Translations under genes and position numbers: made by a program
The notes under the pieces: generated by a model
Databases searched by the model: none
What the model saw: the letters and a program-made list of their open reading frames with translations, nothing else
What the model was told of the DNA's origin: nothing
Shown here: positions 21,039-28,995 of the stretch, one piece after another
How the letters are laid out: each line of letters starts with the position of its first letter
How positions within the stretch are numbered: the stretch's first letter is position 1
From: Accumulibacter sp.
GTDB lineage: Bacteria > Pseudomonadota > Gammaproteobacteria > Burkholderiales > Rhodocyclaceae
DNA length: 37,159 nucleotides
Direction of reading: 5' to 3'
Assembly (NCBI RefSeq): GCF_023806635.1
Contig: NZ_JAMTDQ010000009.1
Coordinates: forward strand, 1-37,159

Positions 21039-21730
21039 TCACCGCCAGCGAAGTGACGAAGCGCTACCCGGAGGGCCGCGAGGCGCTGCGGCATGTCAGC
21101 TTCGAGATCACTGCCGGCGAGATGGTCTACCTGACCGGGCATTCGGGGGCCGGCAAATCGACCCTGTTCAAGCTGCTGGCGGCGATCGAACGACCGACTT
21201 CCGGCAGCATCGTGATCAATGGTCAGAACCTCGCGGCCCTGAGCCGCAGTGCCGTTCCATATCTGCGGCGCAAGCTCGGACTGCTTTTCCAGGATCGCAA
21301 GCTGCTCTTCGATCGCACGGTCCTCGACAACGTCCTGCTGCCGCTGGCAATCGTTGGCCACCCGCCGCGCGACGCACTGCGGCGAGCGCAGGCTGCCTTG
21401 GCCAAGGTGGGCCTGCCGAATCGCGAGCGAACCTTGCCGATCGCCCTCTCGGGCGGCGAGCAGCAGCGGCTGGCGATTGCACGGGCGGTGGTCAATCGGC
21501 CAGCGATCATCCTCGCCGACGAACCGACCGCCAACCTGGACGCCGCCTCGGCGCGCGAGATTCTCGATATCTTCCACGCCTTCCAGCAGGTCGGCGTGAC
21601 GGTGCTGCTCGCCACCCACGATCCCACGAGCCTGCCGGTTCTGCGGCCACGTGTCCTGCGTCTCGACCAGGGCGAGATGAGCGAACTGCCGGCGGCACCC
21701 GCCACCGCCGTTGCCGGGGCAGCCACGTGA
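21035..21730 (+). CDS. ftsE: Cell division ATP-binding protein FtsE
   Basis: FtsE is the ABC ATPase of FtsEX, which activates septal murein hydrolases through the EnvC-type adaptor. The 231-residue protein has Walker A GHSGAGKST, Q-loop LLFQDRKLLFDRT, signature LSGGEQQRLAIARA and Walker B AIILADEPT. The GTG start at 21035 overlaps the ftsY TGA as GTGA and gives MITASEVTKRYPEG, the usual FtsE beginning. The C-terminus has a short Ala-rich tail ([12 protein letters not shown]). The stop overlaps the ftsX GTG start by four bases. Confidence 0.95.
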   Translation: MITASEVTKRYPEGREALRHVSFEITAGEMVYLTGHSGAGKSTLFKLLAAIERPTSGSIVINGQNLAALSRSAVPYLRRKLGLLFQDRKLLFDRTVLDNVLLPLAIVGHPPRDALRRAQAALAKVGLPNRERTLPIALSGGEQQRLAIARAVVNRPAIILADEPTANLDAASAREILDIFHAFQQVGVTVLLATHDPTSLPVLRPRVLRLDQGEMSELPAAPATAVAGAAT

Positions 21731-22626
21731 GCATCTGGCTGGCGCAGCACTGGGCGGCGATGCGCGACGCCTGCCGTCGACTCGCGACGGCGCCGCTCAA
21801 CTCCCTGTTGTCGCTGTTGGTCATCGGCATTGCCCTCACCCTGCCGACTGCAGGCTGGCTGCTGATCGACAACCTGCGCGCGCTGACGGGTGATTCGCCG
21901 GGTGTGCAGCAGATCAGCGTCTTCCTCAGCCTGGATGCCGGCAAGCGGGAGATTGCCGAAATCGAAAACCGGTTGCAGGCAGGCAAGATCGGCAGGTGGC
22001 GCTTCGTGGCGCGCGAGGAGGCGCTGAAAAGACTGCAGGCGGCCGAGGGAATGGCGGATATCGTCGCCAGCCTGCCGCGCAACCCGCTGCCGGATGCCTT
22101 CGTCGTCACGCCCAGCGAGTCGCAGCCGGCGGAACTCGAGCGACTGGCGAAGACCTTTGCGGGCTGGCCGAGGGTGGCGCACGTGCAGCTCGACTCTGCC
22201 TGGGTCAAGCGCTTCGATGCCCTGCTTCGCCTCGGTCGCCTGGTCGTCATGCTGCTCGGCGTCCTGTTTGCCGCCGCATTGGTCACCATCACCTTCAACA
22301 CCATCCGCCTGCAGATCCTCGCCCAGGCGGCAGAGATCGAGGTGGCAAGGCTGATCGGCGCCACCGACGCTTACATCCAGCGGCCATTGCACTACTTCGG
22401 CATGCTGCAGGGTGCCCTCGGCGGCCTCTGCGCGACACTGCTGGTGGCCGTCGGCTTCCATCTGCTGACACCTCTGGTCGCCGAGCTCACCCAGCTCTAC
22501 GGCACCAACTTCACGTTGCGGGGGCTGGGCGCGGGACACGTTGCCTTCCTCGCGGCGATCGGTGCCGCGCTTGGCTGGCTGGGCGCCTGGATTTCGGCGC
22601 TGATGCACTTGCGGCGCTTCGCCTGA
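21727..22626 (+). CDS. ftsX: Cell division protein FtsX
   Basis: FtsX is the permease-like subunit of FtsEX. The 299-residue protein has one N-terminal membrane helix (about 24-46), a periplasmic loop of roughly 120 residues, and three C-terminal helices around 172-195, 225-250 and 268-290, the standard FtsX topology. [23 protein letters not shown] is the family coupling-helix region. The GTG start at 21727 overlaps the ftsE stop as GTGA, so ftsY-ftsE-ftsX are coupled throughout. Repeat copy B lies in the 202-bp convergent gap downstream. Confidence 0.95.
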   Translation: MSIWLAQHWAAMRDACRRLATAPLNSLLSLLVIGIALTLPTAGWLLIDNLRALTGDSPGVQQISVFLSLDAGKREIAEIENRLQAGKIGRWRFVAREEALKRLQAAEGMADIVASLPRNPLPDAFVVTPSESQPAELERLAKTFAGWPRVAHVQLDSAWVKRFDALLRLGRLVVMLLGVLFAAALVTITFNTIRLQILAQAAEIEVARLIGATDAYIQRPLHYFGMLQGALGGLCATLLVAVGFHLLTPLVAELTQLYGTNFTLRGLGAGHVAFLAAIGAALGWLGAWISALMHLRRFA

Positions 22627-22683
22627 GGGCTGCGGCAGCTGCCGACGCGGGGGCGGAAGCCCGTGGCGGCGAGCAACGGAACT

Positions 22684-22830
22684 CAGGCATCGTGAATACA
22701 TCCACTGCGCGACCGACCTGCGGCGTCGCGCCCTCGCCCGCTCGTCGCCCATCCATCGGCGATGTCCCGTCGTCCGCCCGCTCACGCCTTGCATCCCGGC
22801 CAACTCGCGACGGTTTCTTCACAAGCTCTC
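22684..22830. repeat. Dispersed stop-codon-linked repeat, copy B (147 bp)
   Basis: This occupies most of the convergent gap between ftsX and dgkA. It aligns to copy C (24088-24234) over 147 bp with no gaps and 113 identities by hand; the 40 bases at the right end are nearly identical. The right terminus CTTCACAAGCTCTC is the reverse complement of GAGAGCTTGTGAAG, which matches copy C's left terminus in 13 of 14 bases. Copy B's own left terminus is decayed. The last two bases plus the next A are the TGA stop of dgkA. The rest of the gap, 22627-22683, holds nothing recognisable. Confidence 0.8.
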
Positions 22831-23203
22831 AGCCGAGCAGAACGCCCGACCAGACCACGAGCACGTTCAGCAGCGCGATCAGAACCGCCGCGCTGCCGAT
22901 ATCCTTGGCCCGCCCGGCCAGCGGGTGACGGTCGAGCGAGACGCGGTCGACGACGGCTTCGATGGCCGAGTTGATGAGTTCGACGATGAGCACCAGGAGC
23001 ACGCTGCCAATGAGCAGGGCACGCTCCATTCCCCGTTCTGCCAGGACGAAGGCGAGCGGGATCAGCAGCACTGCCAGCAAGACCTCCTGGCGGAACGCAT
23101 CTTCAGCCTCGTAGGCGGCCTTCAGTCCGGCACGCGAATAGCCGAGCGCCTTCCACAGGCGCCGCAGTCCCGTCTGGCCCTTGAACGGGCTTTGTTCATC
23201 CAT
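22829..23203 (-). CDS. dgkA: Diacylglycerol kinase DgkA
   Basis: DgkA phosphorylates diacylglycerol (or undecaprenol in some bacteria) at the inner membrane and recycles lipid by-products. The 124-residue protein matches the usual 120-125. It has the N-terminal amphipathic region, three membrane helices, and the family motif [13 protein letters not shown] with the catalytic glutamate and the metal-binding pair. The start at 23203 ([12 protein letters not shown]) has a GGGGGAT/GGAG leader. It is convergent with ftsX and divergent from rpiA. Its TGA stop lies in the terminus of repeat copy B. Confidence 0.95.
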   Translation of the reverse strand: MDEQSPFKGQTGLRRLWKALGYSRAGLKAAYEAEDAFRQEVLLAVLLIPLAFVLAERGMERALLIGSVLLVLIVELINSAIEAVVDRVSLDRHPLAGRAKDIGSAAVLIALLNVLVVWSGVLLG

Positions 23204-23319
23204 GCTCCATCCCCCTGCTGTGGCCGACTGCACGCGAGTATGACCAGTCGGCGGACGCCACCGCGCCGGCAGGCGGACGATTGCCGCTGCCGCGCTGTCA
23301 TTCGGCACGCCCCGTCGCT

Positions 23320-23325
23320 ACAATG
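23320..23325 (+). promoter_or_regulatory. Putative rpiA -10 element
   Basis: TACAAT is a good -10 hexamer 44 bp before the rpiA ATG. A TGTCAT at 17-bp spacing is a poor -35. Transcription would start near 23332. The divergent dgkA-rpiA gap is 165 bp. Confidence 0.45.
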
Positions 23326-23368
23326 GCGGGCCGATCATCCAGAGCCGACAGGAGCCGCAACGCACACC

Positions 23369-24031
23369 ATGACCCAGGACGAAATGAAGCAGGCGGTGGC
23401 GCGTGCCGCCATCCCGCACGTTGTCGAAGGACAGGTCGTGGGCGTCGGTACGGGATCGACGGCCAACTTCTTCATCGATGAACTGGCGTCGCTCAGGCAA
23501 CGGATCAGCGGTGCCGTCGCCAGCTCGGAAGCGACCAGACGACGCCTCGAAGCCCACGGGATCAAGGTCCTCGATCTCAACGAGGTATCCCGGCTGCCGG
23601 TCTACGTCGACGGCGCCGACGAGATCAACCGCTCGCTGCAGATGATCAAGGGCGGTGGCGGCGCCCTGACCCGCGAGAAGATCGTCGCCGCGGTCGCCGA
23701 GAAGGTCGTCTGCATCGCCGACCAGTCGAAGCTGGTCGCGGTACTCGGCCGCTTCCCGCTGCCGGTCGAGGTCATCCCGATGGCCCTGGGTCACGTCCGG
23801 CGGGAGCTGGCACGACTCGGCGGCAAGCCGGTCGTGCGCGAGCGCTGCATCACCGACAATGGCAACCTGATCATCGACCTGCATGGGATCGAGATCACCG
23901 ATGCCGCCGCCCTCGAAAGCCGCATCAACCAGATCGTCGGCGTCGTCACCAATGGCCTCTTCGCCCGCCGCCCGGCAGACGTCTGCCTGCTGGCCTCGGC
24001 CAGCGGCGTGCAAACGCTGCTCGCCGACTGA
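23369..24031 (+). CDS. rpiA: Ribose-5-phosphate isomerase A
   Basis: RpiA interconverts ribose 5-phosphate and ribulose 5-phosphate in the pentose phosphate pathway. The 220-residue protein has [24 protein letters not shown] and [14 protein letters not shown], the three active-site blocks, and the C-terminal [19 protein letters not shown]. The start at 23369 is preceded by AGGAG at about 14 bases. It stands alone, divergent from dgkA and convergent with yggX, with repeat copy C in the gap. Confidence 0.96.
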   Translation: MTQDEMKQAVARAAIPHVVEGQVVGVGTGSTANFFIDELASLRQRISGAVASSEATRRRLEAHGIKVLDLNEVSRLPVYVDGADEINRSLQMIKGGGGALTREKIVAAVAEKVVCIADQSKLVAVLGRFPLPVEVIPMALGHVRRELARLGGKPVVRERCITDNGNLIIDLHGIEITDAAALESRINQIVGVVTNGLFARRPADVCLLASASGVQTLLAD

Positions 24032-24087
24032 AGCGGACCATCTGCAGAGCCGCAGCCAGCCCGAAGCCTCGCAGTACACCTCCCGCC

Positions 24088-24234
24088 GAGAGCCTGTGAA
24101 GGCATCAGCCGTGCAACCGATCTGCGGCGTTGCCCACTCGCTCACGCCTCGCCCATCGATCTGATTTGTCTCGTCGTTCGCTCGCTCGCGCCTTGCATCC
24201 CGGCCTGCTCGCGACGATTTCTTCCCAAGCTCTC
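24088..24234. repeat. Dispersed stop-codon-linked repeat, copy C (147 bp, best preserved)
   Basis: This fills most of the 201-bp convergent rpiA-yggX gap. Its termini are imperfect inverted repeats: GAGAGCCTGTGAAG at 24088-24101 and the reverse complement of GAGAGCTTGGGAAG at 24221-24234 (12 of 14). Inside is a degenerate direct repeat, CTCGCTCACGCCTCGCCCATC near 24138 versus CTCGCTCGCGCCTTGCATCC near 24181. Its last two bases plus the next A are the TGA stop of yggX. It has no plausible coding capacity. The remaining 24032-24087 shows nothing recognisable. Confidence 0.8.
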
Positions 24235-24505
24235 AGCGCGTCGGTGGCACGTAGCCTTGCACCCGGTCGGCCCCACCGCCGAAGAAATGACGGTCCATCT
24301 GCTCGGCCAGGTACTTTCGGTGCGCGGCATCCGCCAGGTTGAGGCGATTCTCGTTGATGATCATCGTCTGCATGCGGATCCACTGCTGCCATGCCTCCTT
24401 CGACACGGAATCGAAGATCCGCTTGCCCAACTCGCCGGGGTACGGTGGAAAATCAAGACCCTCGGCCTCGCGGCCGAGCTTGACACACTGGACCATTCTT
24501 GCCAT
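24233..24505 (-). CDS. yggX: Oxidative damage protection protein YggX / Fe(2+)-trafficking protein
   Basis: YggX protects Fe-S clusters and limits free-iron damage in the cytoplasm. The 90-residue protein has the usual length. It has the conserved start [19 protein letters not shown] with Cys7, the block [29 protein letters not shown] and the tail [20 protein letters not shown] sits 9 bases before the ATG at 24505. It is downstream of argA by 82 bp on the same strand, and its stop codon lies in the terminus of repeat copy C. Confidence 0.95.
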   Translation of the reverse strand: MARMVQCVKLGREAEGLDFPPYPGELGKRIFDSVSKEAWQQWIRMQTMIINENRLNLADAAHRKYLAEQMDRHFFGGGADRVQGYVPPTR

Positions 24506-24587
24506 CTGTTCAGCTCCTTGCTTGTTCTCGTTGGCCCTGCTCTGCGAACGTGGGCAGCCGTTGATCGAGCCAGGGCGGCAGCGCCGC

Positions 24588-25907
24588 TCACAGCTCCTTC
24601 ATCAGCACGCTCGAACGACGTTGCAGGTTGTACACCAGCCTTCGCTCGGCCGGCAAATCATCGACCTGGCGGACCGCGAAGCCGCGCTCCTTGAACCAGT
24701 GGGCGGTCACCGTCGTCAGCACGAACAGTCGCGTGACGCCGCTGGCACGCGCCCGTGCCTCGATCCGTTTCATCAGCAGGGCGCCGTAGCCCCAGCGGCG
24801 ATAGTGCGGATGCACTGCCAGGCAGGCCAGTTCCGCCTGCCCTTCACCATAGGGATACAGAGCCGCGCAGCCGACGATGACGCCGTCGTGCTCGACGAGC
24901 GAGAAACGGGTGATCTCGCGTTCGAGCATTTCGCGTGAGCGCCGGACGAGCGTTCCGTCCTCCTCCAGCGGCTCGATCAATGCGACCAGGCCGCCGATGT
25001 CGTCGGCACGCGCGTCGCGCAGTTGCTCCAGCGATTCGCGTGTGATGACGGTGCCGACCCCTTCATGGGTGAACAGCTCGCGCAGGAGGGTGCCGTCCTC
25101 GTCGTAACCGATCAGATGGACGCGACCGACACCGGCCCGACTGCTGCGCACGGCGCACGGCAGGTAACGCCGCAGGTCGGCGGACAGCCAGTCACCGAGA
25201 CTGATCAGCCGCTCGGCCGCTTCGACCGTCAGTTCGTCGAGCAGGGCGCCGTCGATGTCGGTTGCGCCGGGGCTGTCGGAGAGGAAGATCAGCTTGTCTG
25301 CCAGCAGCGAGGTGGCCACCGCCTCCGCCACCTCCTCCATCGCCAGGTTGAAGATCTCGCCGGTCGGGCTCGACCCGGTGCAGGAGAGGAGGACGATGTT
25401 GCCCAGACCAAGCTGGGCGCGGATGCCCTCGGCGTCGATCTTGCGGACCTGACCGGAATACTGCAGGTCGACACCGTCCACGACGCCGACCGGCCGTGCC
25501 GTGATGAAGTTGCCGCCGACGACGCGGATCGTGCTGTTCGCCATCGGCGTATCGGCGAGGCCCTGCGAGAGCAGCGCCTCGATCTCGACGTAGATGCGGC
25601 CAACCGCATCGATGACACAGCCGATCGCCTGCGCGTCGGTGACGCGGTAGTTGCCGTGATAGACCGAAGCGAGCCCACGCTGCCGCAGCAGGCTTTCGAT
25701 CTGTGGTCGTGCCCCGTGTACCAGCACCAGGCGGACGCCGAGCGCGGCCAGCAGGTTCACGTCGTAAGCCAGGGTGCGCGCCAGTTGCCCGGCGATCGCC
25801 TTGCCGCCAAAGGCGATCAGGAACGTCTTGCCGCGAAACAGGTTGACGTAGGGCGCGACCGACCTGAACCAGGTCACGAAGGCTGCGGAACTCGGCTGCT
25901 CACCCAT
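24588..25907 (-). CDS. argA: Amino-acid N-acetyltransferase (N-acetylglutamate synthase) ArgA
   Basis: ArgA acetylates glutamate with acetyl-CoA, the first step of arginine synthesis. The 439-residue protein has an N-terminal amino-acid-kinase-like domain (about 1-275; [26 protein letters not shown]) that binds feedback arginine, and a C-terminal GNAT domain (about 290-439; [21 protein letters not shown] carries the acetyl-CoA loop). Length matches E. coli ArgA. The ATG at 25907 follows the pap TGA with one base between and has no ribosome-binding site of its own, so translation is probably coupled to pap. Confidence 0.95.
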   Translation of the reverse strand: MGEQPSSAAFVTWFRSVAPYVNLFRGKTFLIAFGGKAIAGQLARTLAYDVNLLAALGVRLVLVHGARPQIESLLRQRGLASVYHGNYRVTDAQAIGCVIDAVGRIYVEIEALLSQGLADTPMANSTIRVVGGNFITARPVGVVDGVDLQYSGQVRKIDAEGIRAQLGLGNIVLLSCTGSSPTGEIFNLAMEEVAEAVATSLLADKLIFLSDSPGATDIDGALLDELTVEAAERLISLGDWLSADLRRYLPCAVRSSRAGVGRVHLIGYDEDGTLLRELFTHEGVGTVITRESLEQLRDARADDIGGLVALIEPLEEDGTLVRRSREMLEREITRFSLVEHDGVIVGCAALYPYGEGQAELACLAVHPHYRRWGYGALLMKRIEARARASGVTRLFVLTTVTAHWFKERGFAVRQVDDLPAERRLVYNLQRRSSVLMKEL

Positions 25908-25908
25908 C

Positions 25909-27627
25909 TCACGCCGCGGGGCTGGCCCTTCCTTCCGCTTCGCCGGACTTGTCCTCCCTCGCCGCCTTCGCGGCCTTCGCCGCTTTCGCCGCCAGCGCCT
26001 TCTCGCCGCGCAACTCCTTCGCCCGCTGCGCCTTCGACTGCCGCGCGCTGTCCGCTGCCGCCGCCGGCGAAACCTTGGCCGCAACCTCCTGCGGGCCTTC
26101 CGCCTTGGCGATCGTGGCAATGACCATCCGCGGCTGCTTGGCGGGGTCGACCTTCAATTCCTTCTCGAGACGCTCGCAGATCGTCCGCAGCACCTTGACG
26201 CGAGCGAAATACTTGTCGTTGGATTCGACGAGCGTCCACGGTGCCGTGCCGGAACTGGTGCGATCGATCATGTCGCAGATCGCCTCGTGGTAGGCACCCG
26301 CCTTTTCCCGGTTGCGCCAGTCCTCCTCGGTGATCTTGAAGCGCTTGTGCTCGACCTGGGCGCGGTCCTCGAAGCGCTTCAGCTGTTCCTCGTCGCTGAT
26401 CTGCAACCAGAACTTGATGACGATGCCGCCGGCGTGCCAGAGATCGTGCTCGAAATCGTTGATCTCGGAGTAGGCGCGCAGCCAGTCGGCAGTGCTGCAG
26501 AAGCCTTCGACCCGCTCGACGAGGACCCGGCCATACCACGTGCGGTCGAAGATGACGACCCGGCCGAGGCGTGGCATGTGACGCCAGAAGCGCCACAGAT
26601 AGGGCTGCGCGCGCTCTTCCTCGGTCGGCGCGGCGATCGGGATGATCTGGTACTGGCGCGCGTCCATGGCCGACATCACCCGCCGGATCGCGCCGCCCTT
26701 GCCGGCGGCGTCGGCCCCCTCGAAGGCGAGGATCAGGGCCCTCTTCTTGAAGTCGGGATGGCGCATCAGCTCCGCCAGACGCGCCTGCCAGGTGGCCAGT
26801 TCGGTTTCGTACTCCTTTTTCGTCAGGCTCTGCGTCATGTCGAGCGAACTCAGCACGTCGAGACGGTCGATGCGCGGCGCGAAGGGTGGCGCGACCGGCG
26901 AGTTCTGCTCCCGCTTGTCGGCCAGGCGCTTCTGCAGCGCGTCCAGGATCGTCTTGCCGACCGTCAGCGAGCGGTAGCGGTCGTCGGTTCCCTCGACGAT
27001 GATCCACGGCGCCCAAGGCGTGTTCGTCGTGCGCAGCAGGTGTCCGGCCACTTCCTGCAGCTTGTCGTAGGTCTTCAGGCGGTCCCAGCTGGCCTTGGTC
27101 ACTCGCCAGCGGGTGAGGGGGTTGGCCTCGATCGACTTGAGTCGCTCGCGCTGCGCGTCCTTCGACAGGTGAATCCAGAACTTGAGGACGAGCGCCCCCT
27201 CGTTCACCAGCATCGCCTCGAAGCGATTGAGCTGGTCCATCCGCTGGTCGAAGTCGGCGCGCGAGATGTCGTTGCTGACCCGCTCGGCAATCGGATGCGA
27301 ATACCAGGAACCGGAGAAGATGCCGACGCGCCCTTTTGGCGGCAGCGCCCGCCAGTAGCGCCACATCGACGGACGCTCCCGTTCCTCCGCGGTCGGGGCG
27401 TAGAAGGCATGCGTCGACAGGAAGCGCGGATCCATCCACTCGTAGAGGACGTTGATCGTTTCACCCTTGCCAGAACCATCCACCCCGCTGATCAGGATGA
27501 CCACGGGGAAGCTGGCGTCGGCCCGCAGTTGCTCCTGGACTTCGAGCAGCCCCGCCCGCAACTGCGGCTCCACGACCTTGAAGGTCTCCTTGTCGATCTT
27601 GTGTCCCAGCTCTGCCGATTCAAACAT
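25909..27627 (-). CDS. pap: Polyphosphate:AMP phosphotransferase (tandem PPK2 domains)
   Basis: Pap phosphorylates AMP to ADP using polyphosphate (class II PPK2), as described for Acinetobacter johnsonii. The 572-residue protein has two PPK2 domains. Domain 1 has a P-loop GVDGSGKGE at 48-56 but a changed Walker B (FSGSWYSH, 104-111). Domain 2 has GADAAGKGG at 304-312 and intact FDRTWYGRVL from 360, so domain 2 is probably the catalytic one, as in known fused forms. A basic Ala/Lys-rich tail at 515-572 (LAAKAAKAAKAAR) is unusual. The start at 27627 (MFESAELGHKIDKETF) has AAGGAGGAG and overlaps the end of rsmE by 8 bp. It is coupled to argA downstream. Confidence 0.95.
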   Translation of the reverse strand: MFESAELGHKIDKETFKVVEPQLRAGLLEVQEQLRADASFPVVILISGVDGSGKGETINVLYEWMDPRFLSTHAFYAPTAEERERPSMWRYWRALPPKGRVGIFSGSWYSHPIAERVSNDISRADFDQRMDQLNRFEAMLVNEGALVLKFWIHLSKDAQRERLKSIEANPLTRWRVTKASWDRLKTYDKLQEVAGHLLRTTNTPWAPWIIVEGTDDRYRSLTVGKTILDALQKRLADKREQNSPVAPPFAPRIDRLDVLSSLDMTQSLTKKEYETELATWQARLAELMRHPDFKKRALILAFEGADAAGKGGAIRRVMSAMDARQYQIIPIAAPTEEERAQPYLWRFWRHMPRLGRVVIFDRTWYGRVLVERVEGFCSTADWLRAYSEINDFEHDLWHAGGIVIKFWLQISDEEQLKRFEDRAQVEHKRFKITEEDWRNREKAGAYHEAICDMIDRTSSGTAPWTLVESNDKYFARVKVLRTICERLEKELKVDPAKQPRMVIATIAKAEGPQEVAAKVSPAAAADSARQSKAQRAKELRGEKALAAKAAKAAKAAREDKSGEAEGRASPAA

Positions 27628-28381
27628 CAGTCGTCTCCTCCTTGAAATCACCCCATACGGCCTGTAGGGCTGCCAGGGCTGCGAGGCCAGCCGTCTCGGT
27701 ACGCAGGACACGCGGACCCAGACGCACTGACAAAAAGCCTGAAAACGCCGCCAGCTGCACTTCCTCTGCAGCCAGCCCACCTTCGGCACCGATCAGCAGC
27801 TCGACTGGCTGGCCGACCGACATGGCCGGTACACCCGGCAAAGACCGTGCCGCATCCGCGGCCAGCATCAGCCGCACCGCAGCGGCCAATGGCGGTCGCG
27901 CCAGCCAGCTGTCGAGCGACTCGATGGGCGCCAGCTCCGGCAGCCGGTTGCGACCACACTGCTCGCAGGCGGAGACGATCACCGCCTGCCAGTGCTGCAG
28001 GCGGCGCCAGGCCCGCTCCCCGGCGGGACGCGCGACGCTGCGGCGTGACAGTACCGGCACGATCCGCGCGACGCCGAGTTCGACCGCCTTTTGTATGGTC
28101 AGATCCATCTTGTCGCCAGCCTGCACTGCCTGGACGAGCGTGACCGACAACAGCGACTCGCGCTCCACAGCCGACCAGTCTCTCAGCTCGACCGTCACGC
28201 GGCGACGGTCGCTGGCGACGACTCGCGCGCGATACTCGCCGCCGCTGCCATCGAAGAGGGTCAGCTCATCGTTGCAGCGCAGCCGCAGCACGGCGCTGGC
28301 GTGGTGCGCCGCCCGTTCCGGCAGATCGAGGCGGGCGCCGGCGACCAAGGGCAGCGGGCAATGAAAGCGCGGATGGTTCAC
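27620..28381 (-). CDS. rsmE: 16S rRNA (uracil1498-N3)-methyltransferase RsmE
   Basis: RsmE is a SPOUT-class enzyme that methylates U1498 of 16S rRNA. The 253-residue protein has the N-terminal PUA-like domain (MNHPRFHCPLPLVAG, AAHHASAVLRLR) and the C-terminal trefoil-knot domain with LLIGAEGGLAAEE and LGPRVLRTETAGLAAL, the SAM-binding knot. KAVELGVARIVPVLSRRS is conserved. The start is a GTG at 28381. A perfect TATAAT lies only 7-12 bp upstream, so the mRNA may be leaderless or start elsewhere. It is divergent from the thioredoxin-fold gene and heads rsmE-pap-argA-yggX. Confidence 0.94.
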   Translation of the reverse strand: MNHPRFHCPLPLVAGARLDLPERAAHHASAVLRLRCNDELTLFDGSGGEYRARVVASDRRRVTVELRDWSAVERESLLSVTLVQAVQAGDKMDLTIQKAVELGVARIVPVLSRRSVARPAGERAWRRLQHWQAVIVSACEQCGRNRLPELAPIESLDSWLARPPLAAAVRLMLAADAARSLPGVPAMSVGQPVELLIGAEGGLAAEEVQLAAFSGFLSVRLGPRVLRTETAGLAALAALQAVWGDFKEETTDV

Positions 28382-28387
28382 CGTGCT

Positions 28388-28393
28388 ATTATA
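28388..28393 (-). promoter_or_regulatory. -10 element of rsmE in an A/T island shared with the divergent gene
   Basis: TATAAT on the minus strand (28393-28388) is the rsmE -10; with a normal 7-bp gap the transcript would begin on or next to the GTG start codon. CCAACA at 17-bp spacing is a weak -35. On the plus strand the same CTATTATAAG island can serve the divergent thioredoxin-fold gene at 28438. Confidence 0.5.
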
Positions 28394-28437
28394 AGTTCTC
28401 CCGCGTTCGATGTTGGCAGTTTGGAGGCTTCTGGCGC

Positions 28438-28989
28438 ATGGCGCTCAATACACCGGTGTGTGACTTTGGCTGGCAGGCCGTGGATTTCGCGCTGGCCGAT
28501 ACCAGCGGCGCGCAGCACAACCTGTCCACCCTGCGCGGCGCCAACGGTCTGCTGCTGATGTTCATCTGCAACCACTGCCCGTACGTCAAGGCGATCATCG
28601 ACCGCATCTGCCGCGACGCACGCGAGTTGCAGAGCCTCGGCATCGGGGTGGCGGCGATCATGAGCAATGATCCGGTCGAGTATCCCGAAGATTCGTTCGA
28701 CAACATGCGGCGCGTGGCGAAGGCGCTCGATTTCCCCTTTCCCTATCTGTACGACCCGACGCAGGACGTGGCTCGCAGCTACGGCGCCGTCTGTACGCCC
28801 GACTTCTTCGGTTTCAACCGCGATCTCGCGTTGCAGTACCGCGGACGCCTCGATGCCAGCGGCCGCATGCCGGCGCTCCCGGATGCGCGGCGCGAACTGG
28901 TGGAGGCAATGCGCCTGGTGGCCGTGACCGGCGAGGGCCCCGCGCTGCAGACGCCTAGTATCGGTTGCTCGATCAAGTGGCGTCACTGA
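28438..28989 (+). CDS. Thioredoxin-fold (AhpC/TSA-like) family protein
   Basis: The 183-residue cytoplasmic protein has the redoxin fold: FALADTSGAQHNLSTLRGANG, then LLMFICNHCPYVKAI with Cys44-x2-Cys47 (CNHC), and the conserved VCTPDFFGFN and GCSIKW near the end. These mark a widely distributed group of thioredoxin family proteins related to the resA/AhpC branch with an unknown reductant. No signal peptide is present. GGAGG lies 11 bases before the ATG at 28438. It precedes the inositol-monophosphatase-family gene by 6 bp, so the two form an operon divergent from rsmE. Confidence 0.88.
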   Translation: MALNTPVCDFGWQAVDFALADTSGAQHNLSTLRGANGLLLMFICNHCPYVKAIIDRICRDARELQSLGIGVAAIMSNDPVEYPEDSFDNMRRVAKALDFPFPYLYDPTQDVARSYGAVCTPDFFGFNRDLALQYRGRLDASGRMPALPDARRELVEAMRLVAVTGEGPALQTPSIGCSIKWRH

Positions 28990-28995
28990 GCGGGC

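Noticed and set aside
22684-24330. Similar short minus-strand peptides (AGMQG.S.RTT) are encoded in repeat copies B and C.
   Set aside because: The similarity comes from the shared DNA repeat. The frames have no ribosome-binding site, end at different points and show nucleotide rather than codon-type conservation, so I treat them as non-coding.
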